From positions 186,001 through 250,000 of the forward strand of contig JAHEBZ010000002.1 in NCBI GenBank assembly GCA_024641985.1: a stretch of 64,000 nucleotides of DNA, in the 5' to 3' direction. Below the pieces are notes generated by a model. It searched no databases. It was not told the DNA's origin and saw only the letters and a list, made by a program, of their open reading frames with translations. The translations under genes and the position numbers were made by a program. The stretch is from Rhodoluna sp. GTDB taxonomy: Bacteria > Actinomycetota > Actinomycetes > Actinomycetales > Microbacteriaceae. Within the stretch, counting starts at the first letter, position 1. Every line of letters starts with the position of its first letter. Positions 6,587 through 15,131 of this stretch are shown here, piece by piece.

Positions 6587-9500
6587 ATGGTTGACAACGA
6601 AGGCGCACAGGTGCAGCAAAATCGCATTGATTGGCGTGCTTGGCGAGAAGAGATTCAGGCGATTGGAATTACGAATCCGCTGATAAATTTCGAGCCAAAC
6701 AACTTCGGCCAAATCGACCTCGAGCGAAGCCATCCGGGCGGTTTTTCACAGTTTTTAGCAGGTCGCCAAACCTTGCTCTCAAACTTGGTTCGCGACCCGC
6801 TGGCCTTTTCGAGGGCACTCTCGGCATGCCGCCGCATCAAGGCCAAGGCAGATCGTTTGAGCCAACACTTCGGCATCGAATCTTTGTATCTTGCCGGCGG
6901 GCTAGCAAGTTTTGAGGCAGACGGGTTTGACCTTAACGTTCCAATTTTGCTTTGGCCGGTCTCGGTTATTAGACGTGGCGAAGACTATGAGTTTGAACTG
7001 GCCGGTCAGCCATTTGTGAACCCGGCCTTGGTTGATGCACTGAAATCGAGCTATGGAATTCAATTAAATGAGGCCGAGCTAGTCGCCAGGCAAAACGAAT
7101 CATCAGACTTGATTCCGCTCACGGTGCTTAACAATTTGGCGAACCAAACCGCCGAAAAGGCGAACCTAGGCCTTAAGCGAATCTTGGTAATTTCAAATTT
7201 CAGCACCACCCCAACACAAATGTTGCGTGATTTTGACGAACGCGAAACCAAGCTGGTTGTCGAACTCGCGGGGCCAGAATCTGAGGGCCTGCAAGAAATC
7301 GACATTCCAGAACTATTGCTGGTTGCTGATGCCGATGCCACCCAAATGCGAATTGTGGCCAGGGCAATTGCTGGGCAAAGTTTTGCAGTAGAAACACTTC
7401 CAGGATGTGGATATGTTCAGACTGCAATGAACGTAATCGCGGGTTTGGTGGCGCAGAACAAGCGAGTATTGGTTGTAGCCCCACGGCGTCAAACTATTAA
7501 CGAGCTTTCTGAGCGTTTGGGCGATCTTGGGTTGCCGGGCTTAGCCGTTAGGTCGAACTCAACCTGGGTCGATGTGATTGCTGCGATTTCGCGAAACGAG
7601 AAGGCAAAAGACCTTCATATCGATGGTTCGCGAGCCGATCGAGTGGCTGCTGAGCTGGCACTCGACTCCTATTTCGATTCGCTCAACCGCATCGATGGCA
7701 CCCTCGGAGTCTCGGTTGCCGATGTGCTTAGAAAGTTGTCTGAACTTAGCGGGTTAGCTAAGGCGCCGGTAACTCAGGCACGCATCCAAGTTGAATATTT
7801 GCTTCAACACTTAAACCGCACTGAGGCAATGCACCTTTTGACAGAGGCAGCCGAGTTAGGCGAATTTAATGTTGGCCCGCAAGACACTGCCTGGTATCAA
7901 GCGCGATTTGAAAACCCAGCCGAAGTGGCTAAGGCCATTGAGTTGGCAAACTCGTTGCGTGATGATGCCTACCCGCGCCTTGCAGGGGCTCTCGCCGATT
8001 TCACCGACAAAGTTAATTTCAAGCCGGCCGAAACCGTTGAAGACTGGGGCACATATCTGCGGCTCTTCATCGGTATTCGCGAGACTTTAGATCGTTTTGT
8101 TGCGGATGTATTTGACCGACCGCTAACCGAACTAATTGCCGCCACCGCGCCACGCAAGGGCGTTGCCCGAGCTGAGCGAACCCAGATGTCGGGAGGCAAC
8201 AGGCGCCGACTCAAGAAGTTAGCGAAAGAGTATTTGCGACCAGGTATGAGTGTGAGTGACATCCACGGTTCGCTTAGAGAGATAGAGCAGCAACGTGACC
8301 TCTGGCAGCAGTTTTCGGCCGCGCCGACTCCTCCGCAGGTTCCCCTCGGAATCAGCGAAGCTCAGATTGCCTATCAAGCGTTTGTGGCCGACTTGGATCG
8401 CCTGCAGGGGCACCTCGACCCGGAGTCTTCTGAACCGGTTCTAACCAAACTTGAGCTGACGGCACTTCAGGGTAAATTGGCATCTCTGGCCGATGACACC
8501 GATTCGCTCGGCAACTTAGGCGATCGTGCAATCATCGCTAATCGACTTCGCTCGGTTGGGCTTGGCCAACTTGCACGCGACCTTGGGCGTTTGCACGTTA
8601 GCAAAGAAAACATCGCCATCGAACTCGAACAGGCTTGGTGGCAGTCGGCTATCGAACATTTGCTTTCTCAAGAACATTCGATTCTGTCGTTCACTGCAGA
8701 GCAACTCGACTTCAACGAGAACGCTTTTCGCGAAGCGTCTGCCAAGCAAATTTCACTGGGAGCAACGGCCCTGGCTCATCAACTCTCTGATCGCTGGAAA
8801 GCTGCTTTGGCGCAAAATGCCAAGGAAGCGGCATCGCTCAAGGTTCAACTCAAGCGCGGTTTTGTAAGTTTCGATGAACTAGAAACAGCCGCTCCAACAA
8901 TTTGGCCGGTGCTTGCCCCGGTAGTTCTGCTTTCTCCTTTTGAGGTTGCCAACGAACTCAGGCAAACATCGCAATTTGACACGGTTCTGGTTCTTGATGC
9001 GGCCGGAACTACCTTGGTCGAAAACCTTGGAGCGTTGCAACGCTCTGGCCAGTTAATTGCGTTCGGCGACGAAGCAATCGCGTCACCGATTGGTTTCGAA
9101 ATTGAATGCCGCGCTTCGGCGATTGGTCGACCCGTTGCTGCCGTGTCGATTTTCAGTGAAACGCGAAGAATTTATGGTTCGGAGGTTTTGCGACGCAGCT
9201 ATAGAACAACCAGCGCGGCTCTAGGCGCACTCGTTAATCGAGAGTTCTATCAAGATCGAATCGATTTTGTTCCAGCAGCAAGCGAATACCTTGGCGAGAA
9301 GAAATTCATCCTCGACATCGTAGACACTGAAAATCGAGCAAAAACGACTTTTGATGGTTCAACAGAAAGCCTGGATGGTGAAGTTTCTCGCGCTGTTGAG
9401 CTGGTATTCAACCACGCCTTATGGCATCCTGAGCAATCATTGCTGGTGGCGAGCGCATCGGTTGCGCATGCCGAACGCATCCGGGCTGCTGTGGCCTCAG

Positions 9501-10267
9501 GCTTGCACCAAAAACCTCAATTGGCCACATTTTTTGAGAGCCACGGGCGAGAAAAGTTTGAGGTCGTTTCGATAGCCGACCTAACCCATAGGCTTGCCGA
9601 CAGGGTCATTTTTTCTCTTGGTTATGGCCGCACAAGCCACGGGGCGGTGCTGTCAAATTTTGGTCAACTCTCTGATGTTGAGGGGCGCAGAAATCTTGCC
9701 AACCTGCTCGTCAGCGCTCGCAAGCAAATCATCGTGGTCAGTTGTTTTGCTGCCGAAGACATGCCCACCGATCGGCTCGCAAACGGTGCTGCATTGCTAA
9801 AAGACATACTCATGGCAGCAGATTCAATTCCTCAGCCGATTGTTGCAGAACCAGATCCGATGCTTTTAGATCTTGGGCTGAGGCTTAAGAAACTTGGTGC
9901 TCGAGTCGACACGAGCTACTCAACTGCGCTTCCGCTAATTGTTGGCTATGCAAAGCAGGTTGCCATAATCGAGCCCGATTGGGCCATCCCGGGGGCTAGT
10001 CGAACCGAAAAGTTTCGCATTCGCCCTGGTTTGCTAAAGGCTCTCGGCTGGCAGTACATAAGGGTTTACAGCTTCGAATTATTCGCCGACCCGCAGGCGT
10101 TGGCGGTGCGAATTGCTGAGAGTTTGGGTATGCAGGTTTCTAGGCGCCCGCTGCCATTATTTGATTCAGCCGATCGAGCCTTTGAAGACACCGATGCCGC
10201 TTGGGGTGATCGTGGTGATTCTAACGACCAGCGCCTTAGGCAAGACAAGCCACCGCACTGGGGTTAG
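6587..10267 (+). CDS. SF1-helicase-like protein with C-terminal MTES_1575-type nuclease domain; ATPase motifs degraded
   Basis: This is a 1226-residue protein. The N-terminal 250 residues resemble DUF4011-type helicase leaders. The SF1 helicase core is recognisable but its catalytic motifs are altered. At the Walker A site (about 267-279) LPGCGYVQT replaces the usual PGTGK(S/T)QT, so lysine and Ser/Thr are lost. At the Walker B site (about 802) LDAAG replaces the usual DEAS. Motif III reads FGDEA. Later helicase motifs remain recognisable: RRSYRTTSAALGALVNREFY (about 870) and NLLVSARKQIIVVS (about 1040). The last 120 residues look like the PD-(D/E)XK/Vsr-like MTES_1575 nuclease domain (LKALGWQYIRVYS). 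TAGGCT ends exactly six bases before the ATG, indicating a leaderless mRNA. A role in DNA processing or defence is inference. Confidence 0.8.
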   Translation: MVDNEGAQVQQNRIDWRAWREEIQAIGITNPLINFEPNNFGQIDLERSHPGGFSQFLAGRQTLLSNLVRDPLAFSRALSACRRIKAKADRLSQHFGIESLYLAGGLASFEADGFDLNVPILLWPVSVIRRGEDYEFELAGQPFVNPALVDALKSSYGIQLNEAELVARQNESSDLIPLTVLNNLANQTAEKANLGLKRILVISNFSTTPTQMLRDFDERETKLVVELAGPESEGLQEIDIPELLLVADADATQMRIVARAIAGQSFAVETLPGCGYVQTAMNVIAGLVAQNKRVLVVAPRRQTINELSERLGDLGLPGLAVRSNSTWVDVIAAISRNEKAKDLHIDGSRADRVAAELALDSYFDSLNRIDGTLGVSVADVLRKLSELSGLAKAPVTQARIQVEYLLQHLNRTEAMHLLTEAAELGEFNVGPQDTAWYQARFENPAEVAKAIELANSLRDDAYPRLAGALADFTDKVNFKPAETVEDWGTYLRLFIGIRETLDRFVADVFDRPLTELIAATAPRKGVARAERTQMSGGNRRRLKKLAKEYLRPGMSVSDIHGSLREIEQQRDLWQQFSAAPTPPQVPLGISEAQIAYQAFVADLDRLQGHLDPESSEPVLTKLELTALQGKLASLADDTDSLGNLGDRAIIANRLRSVGLGQLARDLGRLHVSKENIAIELEQAWWQSAIEHLLSQEHSILSFTAEQLDFNENAFREASAKQISLGATALAHQLSDRWKAALAQNAKEAASLKVQLKRGFVSFDELETAAPTIWPVLAPVVLLSPFEVANELRQTSQFDTVLVLDAAGTTLVENLGALQRSGQLIAFGDEAIASPIGFEIECRASAIGRPVAAVSIFSETRRIYGSEVLRRSYRTTSAALGALVNREFYQDRIDFVPAASEYLGEKKFILDIVDTENRAKTTFDGSTESLDGEVSRAVELVFNHALWHPEQSLLVASASVAHAERIRAAVASGLHQKPQLATFFESHGREKFEVVSIADLTHRLADRVIFSLGYGRTSHGAVLSNFGQLSDVEGRRNLANLLVSARKQIIVVSCFAAEDMPTDRLANGAALLKDILMAADSIPQPIVAEPDPMLLDLGLRLKKLGARVDTSYSTALPLIVGYAKQVAIIEPDWAIPGASRTEKFRIRPGLLKALGWQYIRVYSFELFADPQALAVRIAESLGMQVSRRPLPLFDSADRAFEDTDAAWGDRGDSNDQRLRQDKPPHWG

Positions 10268-10468
10268 TTAGTCACTCTTTTTGCTCGATTTAGAGCCGTG
10301 ATCGTTGGCATAAAAGCCGGTGCCCTTGAAGGTGACGCCAAGGTTGCCAAAAACCTTACGCAGTTCACCCTTGCAATTTGGGCAAACCTTCAACGCTTCA
10401 TCGGCAAACGACTGCTGAATGTCGAACTTATGCTCGCAGTTTTTGCAGGCGTATGAGTAGGTGGGCAC
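10268..10468 (-). CDS. FmdB-family zinc ribbon protein
   Basis: This 66-residue protein starts MPTYSYACKNC, the FmdB/CxxC regulatory-type zinc ribbon, with two CxxC pairs (CKNC at 8-11, CPNC at 29-32). The C-terminal part is glycine- and serine-rich (GTGFYANDHGSKSSKKSD). FmdB-like actinobacterial proteins such as Rv0991c have been linked to protein quality control, but no function can be read here. It lies 4 bp behind the 5-FCL gene on the same strand, and its stop codon directly abuts the stop of the converging helicase-like gene. Confidence 0.9.
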   Translation of the reverse strand: MPTYSYACKNCEHKFDIQQSFADEALKVCPNCKGELRKVFGNLGVTFKGTGFYANDHGSKSSKKSD

Positions 10469-10472
10469 TTAT

Positions 10473-11051
10473 CTATTTTAAGGCCTGTGAGAAGTGCACA
10501 ATGCCCTCGGGCGTGATTGCCGCATCAATTTTGTGGTCATGTTTTTCGACCGGAATCGATTCAAGCAGTTCGTCTTCGAAAATCACGGCGATAACCGGCG
10601 GTAGTGGGTCAAGTTTGGCAAGCGCGCGGTCGTAATAACCCTTGCCTTTGCCGAGTCTCTGACCAGTCTCATCGATTGCCAGTGCAGGGATGAAGACTAG
10701 GTCTAGGCCGACCGGCTCGACTAGATCTCCTACTGGTTCTGCGAAGCCATAAATGCCGGTCTCGGTTTCGCCCTCAAAGGCTACCCAGTGCAGCGAACCG
10801 TCGGCATTCGAAATTGGCAACAAAACTTGGATTTCATTTTCAATAGCCCAGTCAATAAAAAGTTCAGTGTCAGGTTCGTCGCCATATGCAAGATAGCAAG
10901 CCACTTTGGATGCTGCAGCGGCAACGCAAAGTTCGGCGAGGTGCACGCACAAAGCACCGGCTATCTCTGGGTCGTATGCCCTAGCGGCTCGACGCAACTT
11001 TAGGTCACGGCGAAGCTCATTCTTGGCTTTGGCGATTTCAAGTGCATCCAT
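10473..11051 (-). CDS. 5-formyltetrahydrofolate cyclo-ligase
   Basis: This folate enzyme converts 5-formyl-THF to 5,10-methenyl-THF using ATP. It shows the N-terminal KNELRRDLKLRRAAR basic helix, and near the end GQRLGKGKGYYDRAL, the phosphate-binding signature of the family. I chose the ATG at 11051 (192 residues), which gives the normal family N-terminus; longer frames up to 11141 would run into the divergent rimJ gene. The two divergent starts are only 18 bp apart. AAGATT six bases before the ATG is a possible leaderless -10. The FmdB gene follows after 4 bp, as in Mycobacterium (Rv0992c-Rv0991c). Confidence 0.9.
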   Translation of the reverse strand: MDALEIAKAKNELRRDLKLRRAARAYDPEIAGALCVHLAELCVAAAASKVACYLAYGDEPDTELFIDWAIENEIQVLLPISNADGSLHWVAFEGETETGIYGFAEPVGDLVEPVGLDLVFIPALAIDETGQRLGKGKGYYDRALAKLDPLPPVIAVIFEDELLESIPVEKHDHKIDAAITPEGIVHFSQALK

Positions 11052-11069
11052 GCGACTAATCTTGCCATC

Positions 11070-11726
11070 GTGGCTATGTCTTTTGTTCTCGCCCACGGCG
11101 ATGTGAGGTTGCGAATTGTTCGCATGCGCGACGCCAAGCAACTTGAGCGGCTAATTTTAGGCAATCGCGAATGGTTGCGCCCGTGGGAAGCCACGAACCC
11201 AAGTGGGCCAAACTCGTTCGACATTCGCGGAATGGTGCGCGGTTTAATTCGCAACATGGATGACAAGCTCGGCTTGCCTTTCGTAATCGAATCTGAAGGC
11301 CAAATTGTTGGTCAACTTAACGTGGCCAATATTTTGCACGGTTCGGTGAGTTCGGCGATGATCGGCTATTGGGTTGCTCCAGAATTTGCGGGCCGTGGGG
11401 TTACTCCAACGGCCGTTGCGCTTGTCACCGATTACCTTTTCAATATTGTTGGGCTTCATCGGGTGCAGGTCGATATTCGACCTGAAAACATTTCTTCGCT
11501 TCGAGTGGTAGAAAAGCTTGGCTACAGATATGAAGGTTTGAAGCAGCGCTACATTCACATCAATGGTGCCTGGCGCGATCATTATTCTTTTGCTCTCACT
11601 CACGATGAAGTGCTTGGCGGTGTCTTAAATCGCTGGATGCAAAATCAGGTTCCTACGGCAAATTACCCATTTTTGACACGCGAGATTAAACACACCGAAT
11701 TAAATGACGGCACTCTTGGCAGCTAA
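11070..11726 (+). CDS. rimJ: GNAT acetyltransferase, RimJ/RimL type
   Basis: This 218-residue N-acetyltransferase is of the ribosomal-protein-alanine type. The acetyl-CoA site is in GYWVAPEFAGRGVTPTAVAL (about 98-117; the usual Q/RxxGxG/A becomes AGRGVT), followed by HRVQVDIRPENISSLRVVEKLGY, typical of RimJ. The start is GTG at 11070, with TAATCT seven bases upstream as a probable leaderless promoter; an ATG two codons later is the alternative. It is followed by the SepX-like gene, as in Rv0995-Rv0996. The real substrate is unknown. Confidence 0.87.
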   Translation: MAMSFVLAHGDVRLRIVRMRDAKQLERLILGNREWLRPWEATNPSGPNSFDIRGMVRGLIRNMDDKLGLPFVIESEGQIVGQLNVANILHGSVSSAMIGYWVAPEFAGRGVTPTAVALVTDYLFNIVGLHRVQVDIRPENISSLRVVEKLGYRYEGLKQRYIHINGAWRDHYSFALTHDEVLGGVLNRWMQNQVPTANYPFLTREIKHTELNDGTLGS

Positions 11727-11742
11727 CTCATATCTTTGATGT

Positions 11743-12165
11743 ATGAACATCAATGGATCTGGCGGGCTAATGCTCTTGGTCGTCGCCGGCCTTTGGCTTT
11801 GGGTGTTCATTCCCTCATGGCTCAAGCGCAGTGAAGCTAACGAAACTAAACGCGAGTATGTGGGCAAGATAAAGCGTGAGCTTAAGGCGGCAAAGCGCAA
11901 ACCGCGCCAAAATCGCTCTAGCAAACAGCCAACTTTGGCTATGAAAAATTACTATTTATCGATGCAAGATAGTGTTTCGCCAGAGGCCGCGGCCAACTCT
12001 CGCGAATGGCAACCAAACCGGGTTCCGGCTCAAATTGTGCGCGAAGGCGAACTTGAGCAGCCAGTAATCGCCGATGTAATTGAAATTGCAACGGTTACGC
12101 CTGCGGCCAAGCTAACTTCGTCAGACTTAGATGAAATTATGCGTCGCCGCCGTTCGGTTGGTTAA
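11743..12165 (+). CDS. SepX/GlpR-like divisome membrane protein
   Basis: This 140-residue protein has one N-terminal membrane segment (about 8-24) ending in the WVFIPSWLKRSE pattern that resembles actinobacterial SepX/GlpR proteins, which act in cell division with the MoeA-like protein Glp. The rest is polar and partly basic (KIKRELKAAKRKPRQNR), probably cytoplasmic. The position directly after rimJ is the conserved place of this gene in Actinobacteria and supports the call, but galU and glp, which normally precede rimJ, are absent. TATCTT lies exactly six bases before the ATG, so a separate leaderless promoter is likely. Family assignment is by position and N-terminus only. Confidence 0.62.
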   Translation: MNINGSGGLMLLVVAGLWLWVFIPSWLKRSEANETKREYVGKIKRELKAAKRKPRQNRSSKQPTLAMKNYYLSMQDSVSPEAAANSREWQPNRVPAQIVREGELEQPVIADVIEIATVTPAAKLTSSDLDEIMRRRRSVG

Positions 12166-12260
12166 ATCTCAATTTTGCCACCCTCGCACTGCCTGATTGG
12201 CAGGAAAATCGCTAAACTTTTAAACAGACTTCCCCAAGACACAATTTTCAGGAGATTATT

Positions 12261-12851
12261 ATGGGCATTTTTGAAACCGCAAAAAAACTATTCAGCAAGA
12301 ACGCACGAAACATCGCAAAAGATGCTGGCAAGCTAGCTGCCGAGGTCGTTGACGAGGCTGCTAAGGCGGCTGCCGACATCGAGAAGAAGGTTGACGCGAC
12401 CGTTAAGAACGTTGAAAAGAAGGTTGCAACTGCAAGCAAGACCGCCGAGAAGAAGGTTGCATCTACTGCCAAGGTAGTTGAGAAGAAGGCAACCGCAGTT
12501 GTTAAGGCTGCCGGCAAGACTGCCAACACTGCAACCAAAACTGCAGGCACTGCTGTAAAGAAGGCGGCTAACACCGCTGCAAAGACCACCGCAAAGGCAG
12601 CAGCGAAGCCTGCCGCTAAGCCTGCTGCTAAGCCTGCTGCTAAGCCTGCCGCTAAGCCTGCTGCTAAGCCTGCCGCTAAGCCTGCCGCTAAGGCAACTGC
12701 TGCTAAGCCTGCCGCTAAGGCAACTGCTGCTAAGCCTGCCGCTAAGGCAACTGCTGCTAAGCCTGCCGCTAAGGCAACTGCTGCTAAGCCTGCTGCCGCA
12801 AAGCCAGCTGCCGCAAAGCCAGCTGCAAAGAAGCCGGCTGCTAAGGCATAA
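12261..12851 (+). CDS. Histone H1-like Lys/Ala/Pro-rich nucleoid protein
   Basis: This 196-residue, very basic protein has a short helical N-terminus (MGIFETAKKLFSKNARN), a region of heptad-like EKKVA/T motifs (about 40-75) and a long C-terminal domain of AAKPAAK and ATAAKPAAK repeats. This resembles eukaryotic linker histone tails and the C-termini of mycobacterial HupB and other actinobacterial H1-like proteins. It probably binds and condenses DNA. A good ribosome site (AGGAGA) precedes the ATG, and a strong, symmetrical terminator follows 10 bp after the stop, so it is transcribed alone. The N-terminus has no HU fold, so it is not a HupB fusion. Repeat length is likely to vary between strains. 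Confidence 0.82.
   Translation: MGIFETAKKLFSKNARNIAKDAGKLAAEVVDEAAKAAADIEKKVDATVKNVEKKVATASKTAEKKVASTAKVVEKKATAVVKAAGKTANTATKTAGTAVKKAANTAAKTTAKAAAKPAAKPAAKPAAKPAAKPAAKPAAKPAAKATAAKPAAKATAAKPAAKATAAKPAAKATAAKPAAAKPAAAKPAAKKPAAKA
12603..12794 (+). repeat. Nested tandem repeats (12 bp x 7, then 27 bp x 4) in histone-like gene
   Basis: Seven 12-bp units of the type GCTAAGCCTGCC (12603-12686; the first is GCGAAGCCTGCC) encode AKPA. They are followed by four 27-bp units beginning GCTAAGGCAACT (12687-12794) that encode AKATAAKPA. All units keep the frame. Copies within each block are almost identical at the DNA level, pointing to recent expansion or gene conversion. Confidence 0.92.
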
Positions 12852-12860
12852 TCGCTTTGA

Positions 12861-12899
12861 TAAAAAATCCCTCACCTAACTCGGGTGAGGGATTTTTTT
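12861..12899. terminator. Strong bidirectional-type intrinsic terminator
   Basis: The stem AAAAAATCCCTCACC pairs with GGGTGAGGGATTTTTT around a short TAACTC loop. A-run and T-run flank the GC stem on both sides, so it can end transcription from either direction. Confidence 0.93.
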
Positions 12900-12931
12900 A
12901 TTAGGCTCAAGTAGTTCGAAGGAGAGCTGTG

Positions 12932-14188
12932 ATGGCCAAACAAGGCAAGCGTGAAAGTTTAGGCCCGGCCTTCAACCGGCTTTGGTCTGCCAGTTTGGCA
13001 TCGAATGTTTCCGACGGTCTTTTTAAGACTGCCGTACCGTTGTTGGCAGCATCTTTGACCCACGATCCCTTCATCATCTCCCTTTTAGCGGCAATGGTCA
13101 TGTTGCCTTGGCTGCTCTTCGCCATTCCAATTGGCGGGCTGGTCGACAGAGTGGATAGACGGCTTGCCTTGGCCGTGGCCAATGCAATTCGCTTCATCTT
13201 GGCTGCAGCACTCGCGGTTTCTGTCGGCTCGGCAACCGTCAACATTCCCATTCTTTACCTGATCGCTTTTTTGATGGGCATCGCCGAGGTTGCCTATGAC
13301 ACGACCGCTCAGTCTTTGATACCCCAGATGCTCAAACCTCAGCACCTCGAACGAGGAAACTCGCGACTCGAAATTGGCGCTGTGACTACCGGCGAATTTA
13401 TTGGTTCCCCACTTAGCGGCCTGTTGTATGCAGCGGCCATTGCGCTGCCATTCATTTGGGGGTCACTTGGCATCGGGGTCGCAACGGTGTTGTTGTTCAT
13501 GATTCCAGGTCGATTCACCAAAGACCTAAATGCCACCGGTGCCTCAGACGCGGCAGAGCTTGAACCAAAGCTTGGCTATTGGGCAGACATCAGATTCGGA
13601 ATTAAATATCTTTACGACGACAAGACCCTATTGAAGCTAGTGCTTTTCACATCGTTCGTTGGGTTTTGGTTCGCAGCATCTAATTCAACCTTTGTGCTTT
13701 TTCTTTTGAACGTGATGAAGGTGAACCCGACATACTTCGGGCTGTTGCTCTCGATTCCGGCAATCGGGTCAATCATCGGCTCGATTTTTGTTGCCAGAGT
13801 TTCTGAGCGATTCGGGCGCGTAAACGTGATGGCAGCAGCAATCGTTGCCAGCGGCACGCTAACTTTTGCCACGGGGCTGGTTACCAATCTCGGCGCACTG
13901 GCAGTCGTGGCGATCTTGAATGCAATTTCGATTACCTTCTGGAACGTTCTATTGATGTCGACCTATCACCAAATAATTCCAAACCACCTATTCGGCCGCA
14001 TCCACGGAACTCGGCGAACACTTGTTTGGGGCATGATGCCTATCGGTTCGGCCGTTGGCGGATTGCTTGCTTTGATAGATCTTCGAGCACCGCTTTTGAT
14101 TGCCGGCGGAATTTCGGCTTTGGCGGCGCTAATCGGGGTTCGGTTTGTGCGGAGCCTTGGCAGGCTGTTACCGTCTAAAACCGACTAG
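12932..14188 (+). CDS. MFS transporter (MFS_3/EntS-like exporter)
   Basis: This 418-residue membrane protein has about 12 hydrophobic segments and a central polar loop near residue 210. The N-terminal FNRLWSASLASNVSDGLF and the RVDRRLALAVANAIR loop between helices 2 and 3 match MFS_3 exporters, the group of enterobactin exporter EntS and macrolide efflux proteins. The substrate is unknown. The ATG at 12932 is chosen over the GTG one codon upstream because GGAG then has a normal 7-base spacing. The 3' end converges on the SDR gene with a 9-bp gap and no terminator. Confidence 0.85.
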   Translation: MAKQGKRESLGPAFNRLWSASLASNVSDGLFKTAVPLLAASLTHDPFIISLLAAMVMLPWLLFAIPIGGLVDRVDRRLALAVANAIRFILAAALAVSVGSATVNIPILYLIAFLMGIAEVAYDTTAQSLIPQMLKPQHLERGNSRLEIGAVTTGEFIGSPLSGLLYAAAIALPFIWGSLGIGVATVLLFMIPGRFTKDLNATGASDAAELEPKLGYWADIRFGIKYLYDDKTLLKLVLFTSFVGFWFAASNSTFVLFLLNVMKVNPTYFGLLLSIPAIGSIIGSIFVARVSERFGRVNVMAAAIVASGTLTFATGLVTNLGALAVVAILNAISITFWNVLLMSTYHQIIPNHLFGRIHGTRRTLVWGMMPIGSAVGGLLALIDLRAPLLIAGGISALAALIGVRFVRSLGRLLPSKTD

Positions 14189-14197
14189 CCACCTCCG

Positions 14198-15094
14198 TTA
14201 GTCTTTGCCGACAACCCAGGCGCTGGCTTGATCAAGAGTTGGATGTTCGAACTTAAACCCTGTTGCTAGCAACTTTGTCGGCACCATGTTTTGGCTGCAA
14301 AGCAGCAGCTCAACTGCCGCTTCGCCGATAAGCGCCTTCATTGCGAAGGCTGGAACCTTTAGGAACGCAGGTCGATGAAGGTGTTTGGCCAAGCTCTTTA
14401 CGATTTGGCTGCAAGTGGCTGGTTCGGGCGCGGTTAGGTTAAATGCGCCGCTAGCGGTTGGGGTGTTAATCAGGTGGATGATCGCGGCTGCCTCATCTTT
14501 GACACTTATCCAGGCCCACCATTGCTTTCCGTTGCCAAGCGCGCCGCCGACTCCGAGTTTAAGTAGCGGAAGAAGTCGCCCGAGGGCTCCGAGTTTGCGA
14601 GACATGACCATGGTTGTGCGAGCCAAAACCACTCTTACATCTGATGGAGCCTTGAGGGCCTCTTGCTCCCAGGCAAATGCGAGGTCGCTCAAAAACCCAG
14701 TTCCCTTGCCGCTTTCCTCGCTTAACAGTTCGGCGCCGCGATCGCCATACAAGCCAGAGGCAGAACCGCTCACCAACACCTTGGGGCGTTTGCTCGCTGA
14801 GCTAATGGCGTTCACAAGAGTGCGAGTCGAGTCGATGCGTGACTTCACAATTTCTTGCTTGTAGGTCTTAGTCCAAGGGATTTTGCCGGTGGTGGCACCG
14901 GCCATATTTACTACCGCGTCGATAGTTTCAATTGTTCCCGCAGTAATGAAGCCTTCGGTTGGGTTCCAAAAAACCTCATCTGGCGCAAGTGCGGCGCGAC
15001 GCACTAATCGAATTGGTTCGTGACCAGCCTCTCTAAGCTGTCTAGCAACCTCGGTGCCAATCAGCCCGCTAGCTCCTGAAATAAGAACGCGCAT
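14198..15094 (-). CDS. TIGR01777-family SDR epimerase-like protein (YfcH-like)
   Basis: This is a 298-residue extended short-chain dehydrogenase-like protein. The NAD(P)-binding glycine motif is ISGASGLIGTEVARQL (about 5-20). VNMAGATTGKIPWTK and SGSASGLYGDRG follow, the latter with the YxxxK motif altered as is usual in this family. The C-terminal GFKFEHPTLDQA is the DUF1731 signature that separates TIGR01777 from true epimerases. The substrate is unknown; in E. coli the relative YfcH is also uncharacterised. It starts at ATG with a GGAAAA site. Confidence 0.9.
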   Translation of the reverse strand: MRVLISGASGLIGTEVARQLREAGHEPIRLVRRAALAPDEVFWNPTEGFITAGTIETIDAVVNMAGATTGKIPWTKTYKQEIVKSRIDSTRTLVNAISSASKRPKVLVSGSASGLYGDRGAELLSEESGKGTGFLSDLAFAWEQEALKAPSDVRVVLARTTMVMSRKLGALGRLLPLLKLGVGGALGNGKQWWAWISVKDEAAAIIHLINTPTASGAFNLTAPEPATCSQIVKSLAKHLHRPAFLKVPAFAMKALIGEAAVELLLCSQNMVPTKLLATGFKFEHPTLDQASAWVVGKD

Positions 15095-15131
15095 AATTTT
15101 CCAATCGCTAGAGCCGCTTTTGCATTAAGAG

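Noticed and set aside
11052-11141. 30-residue N-terminal extension of 5-FCL
   Set aside because: It would overlap the divergent rimJ start and has no family match; ATG 11051 gives the usual N-terminus.
12603-12794. Regular repeat array considered as CRISPR
   Set aside because: Repeats are 12 and 27 bp, contiguous, in frame and without spacers; this is a protein-coding repeat.
12333-12875. 180-codon Ser/Leu/Cys repeat frame antisense to the histone-like gene
   Set aside because: Its SCLSGRLSS repeats are only the complement of the AAKP repeats and it crosses the terminator.
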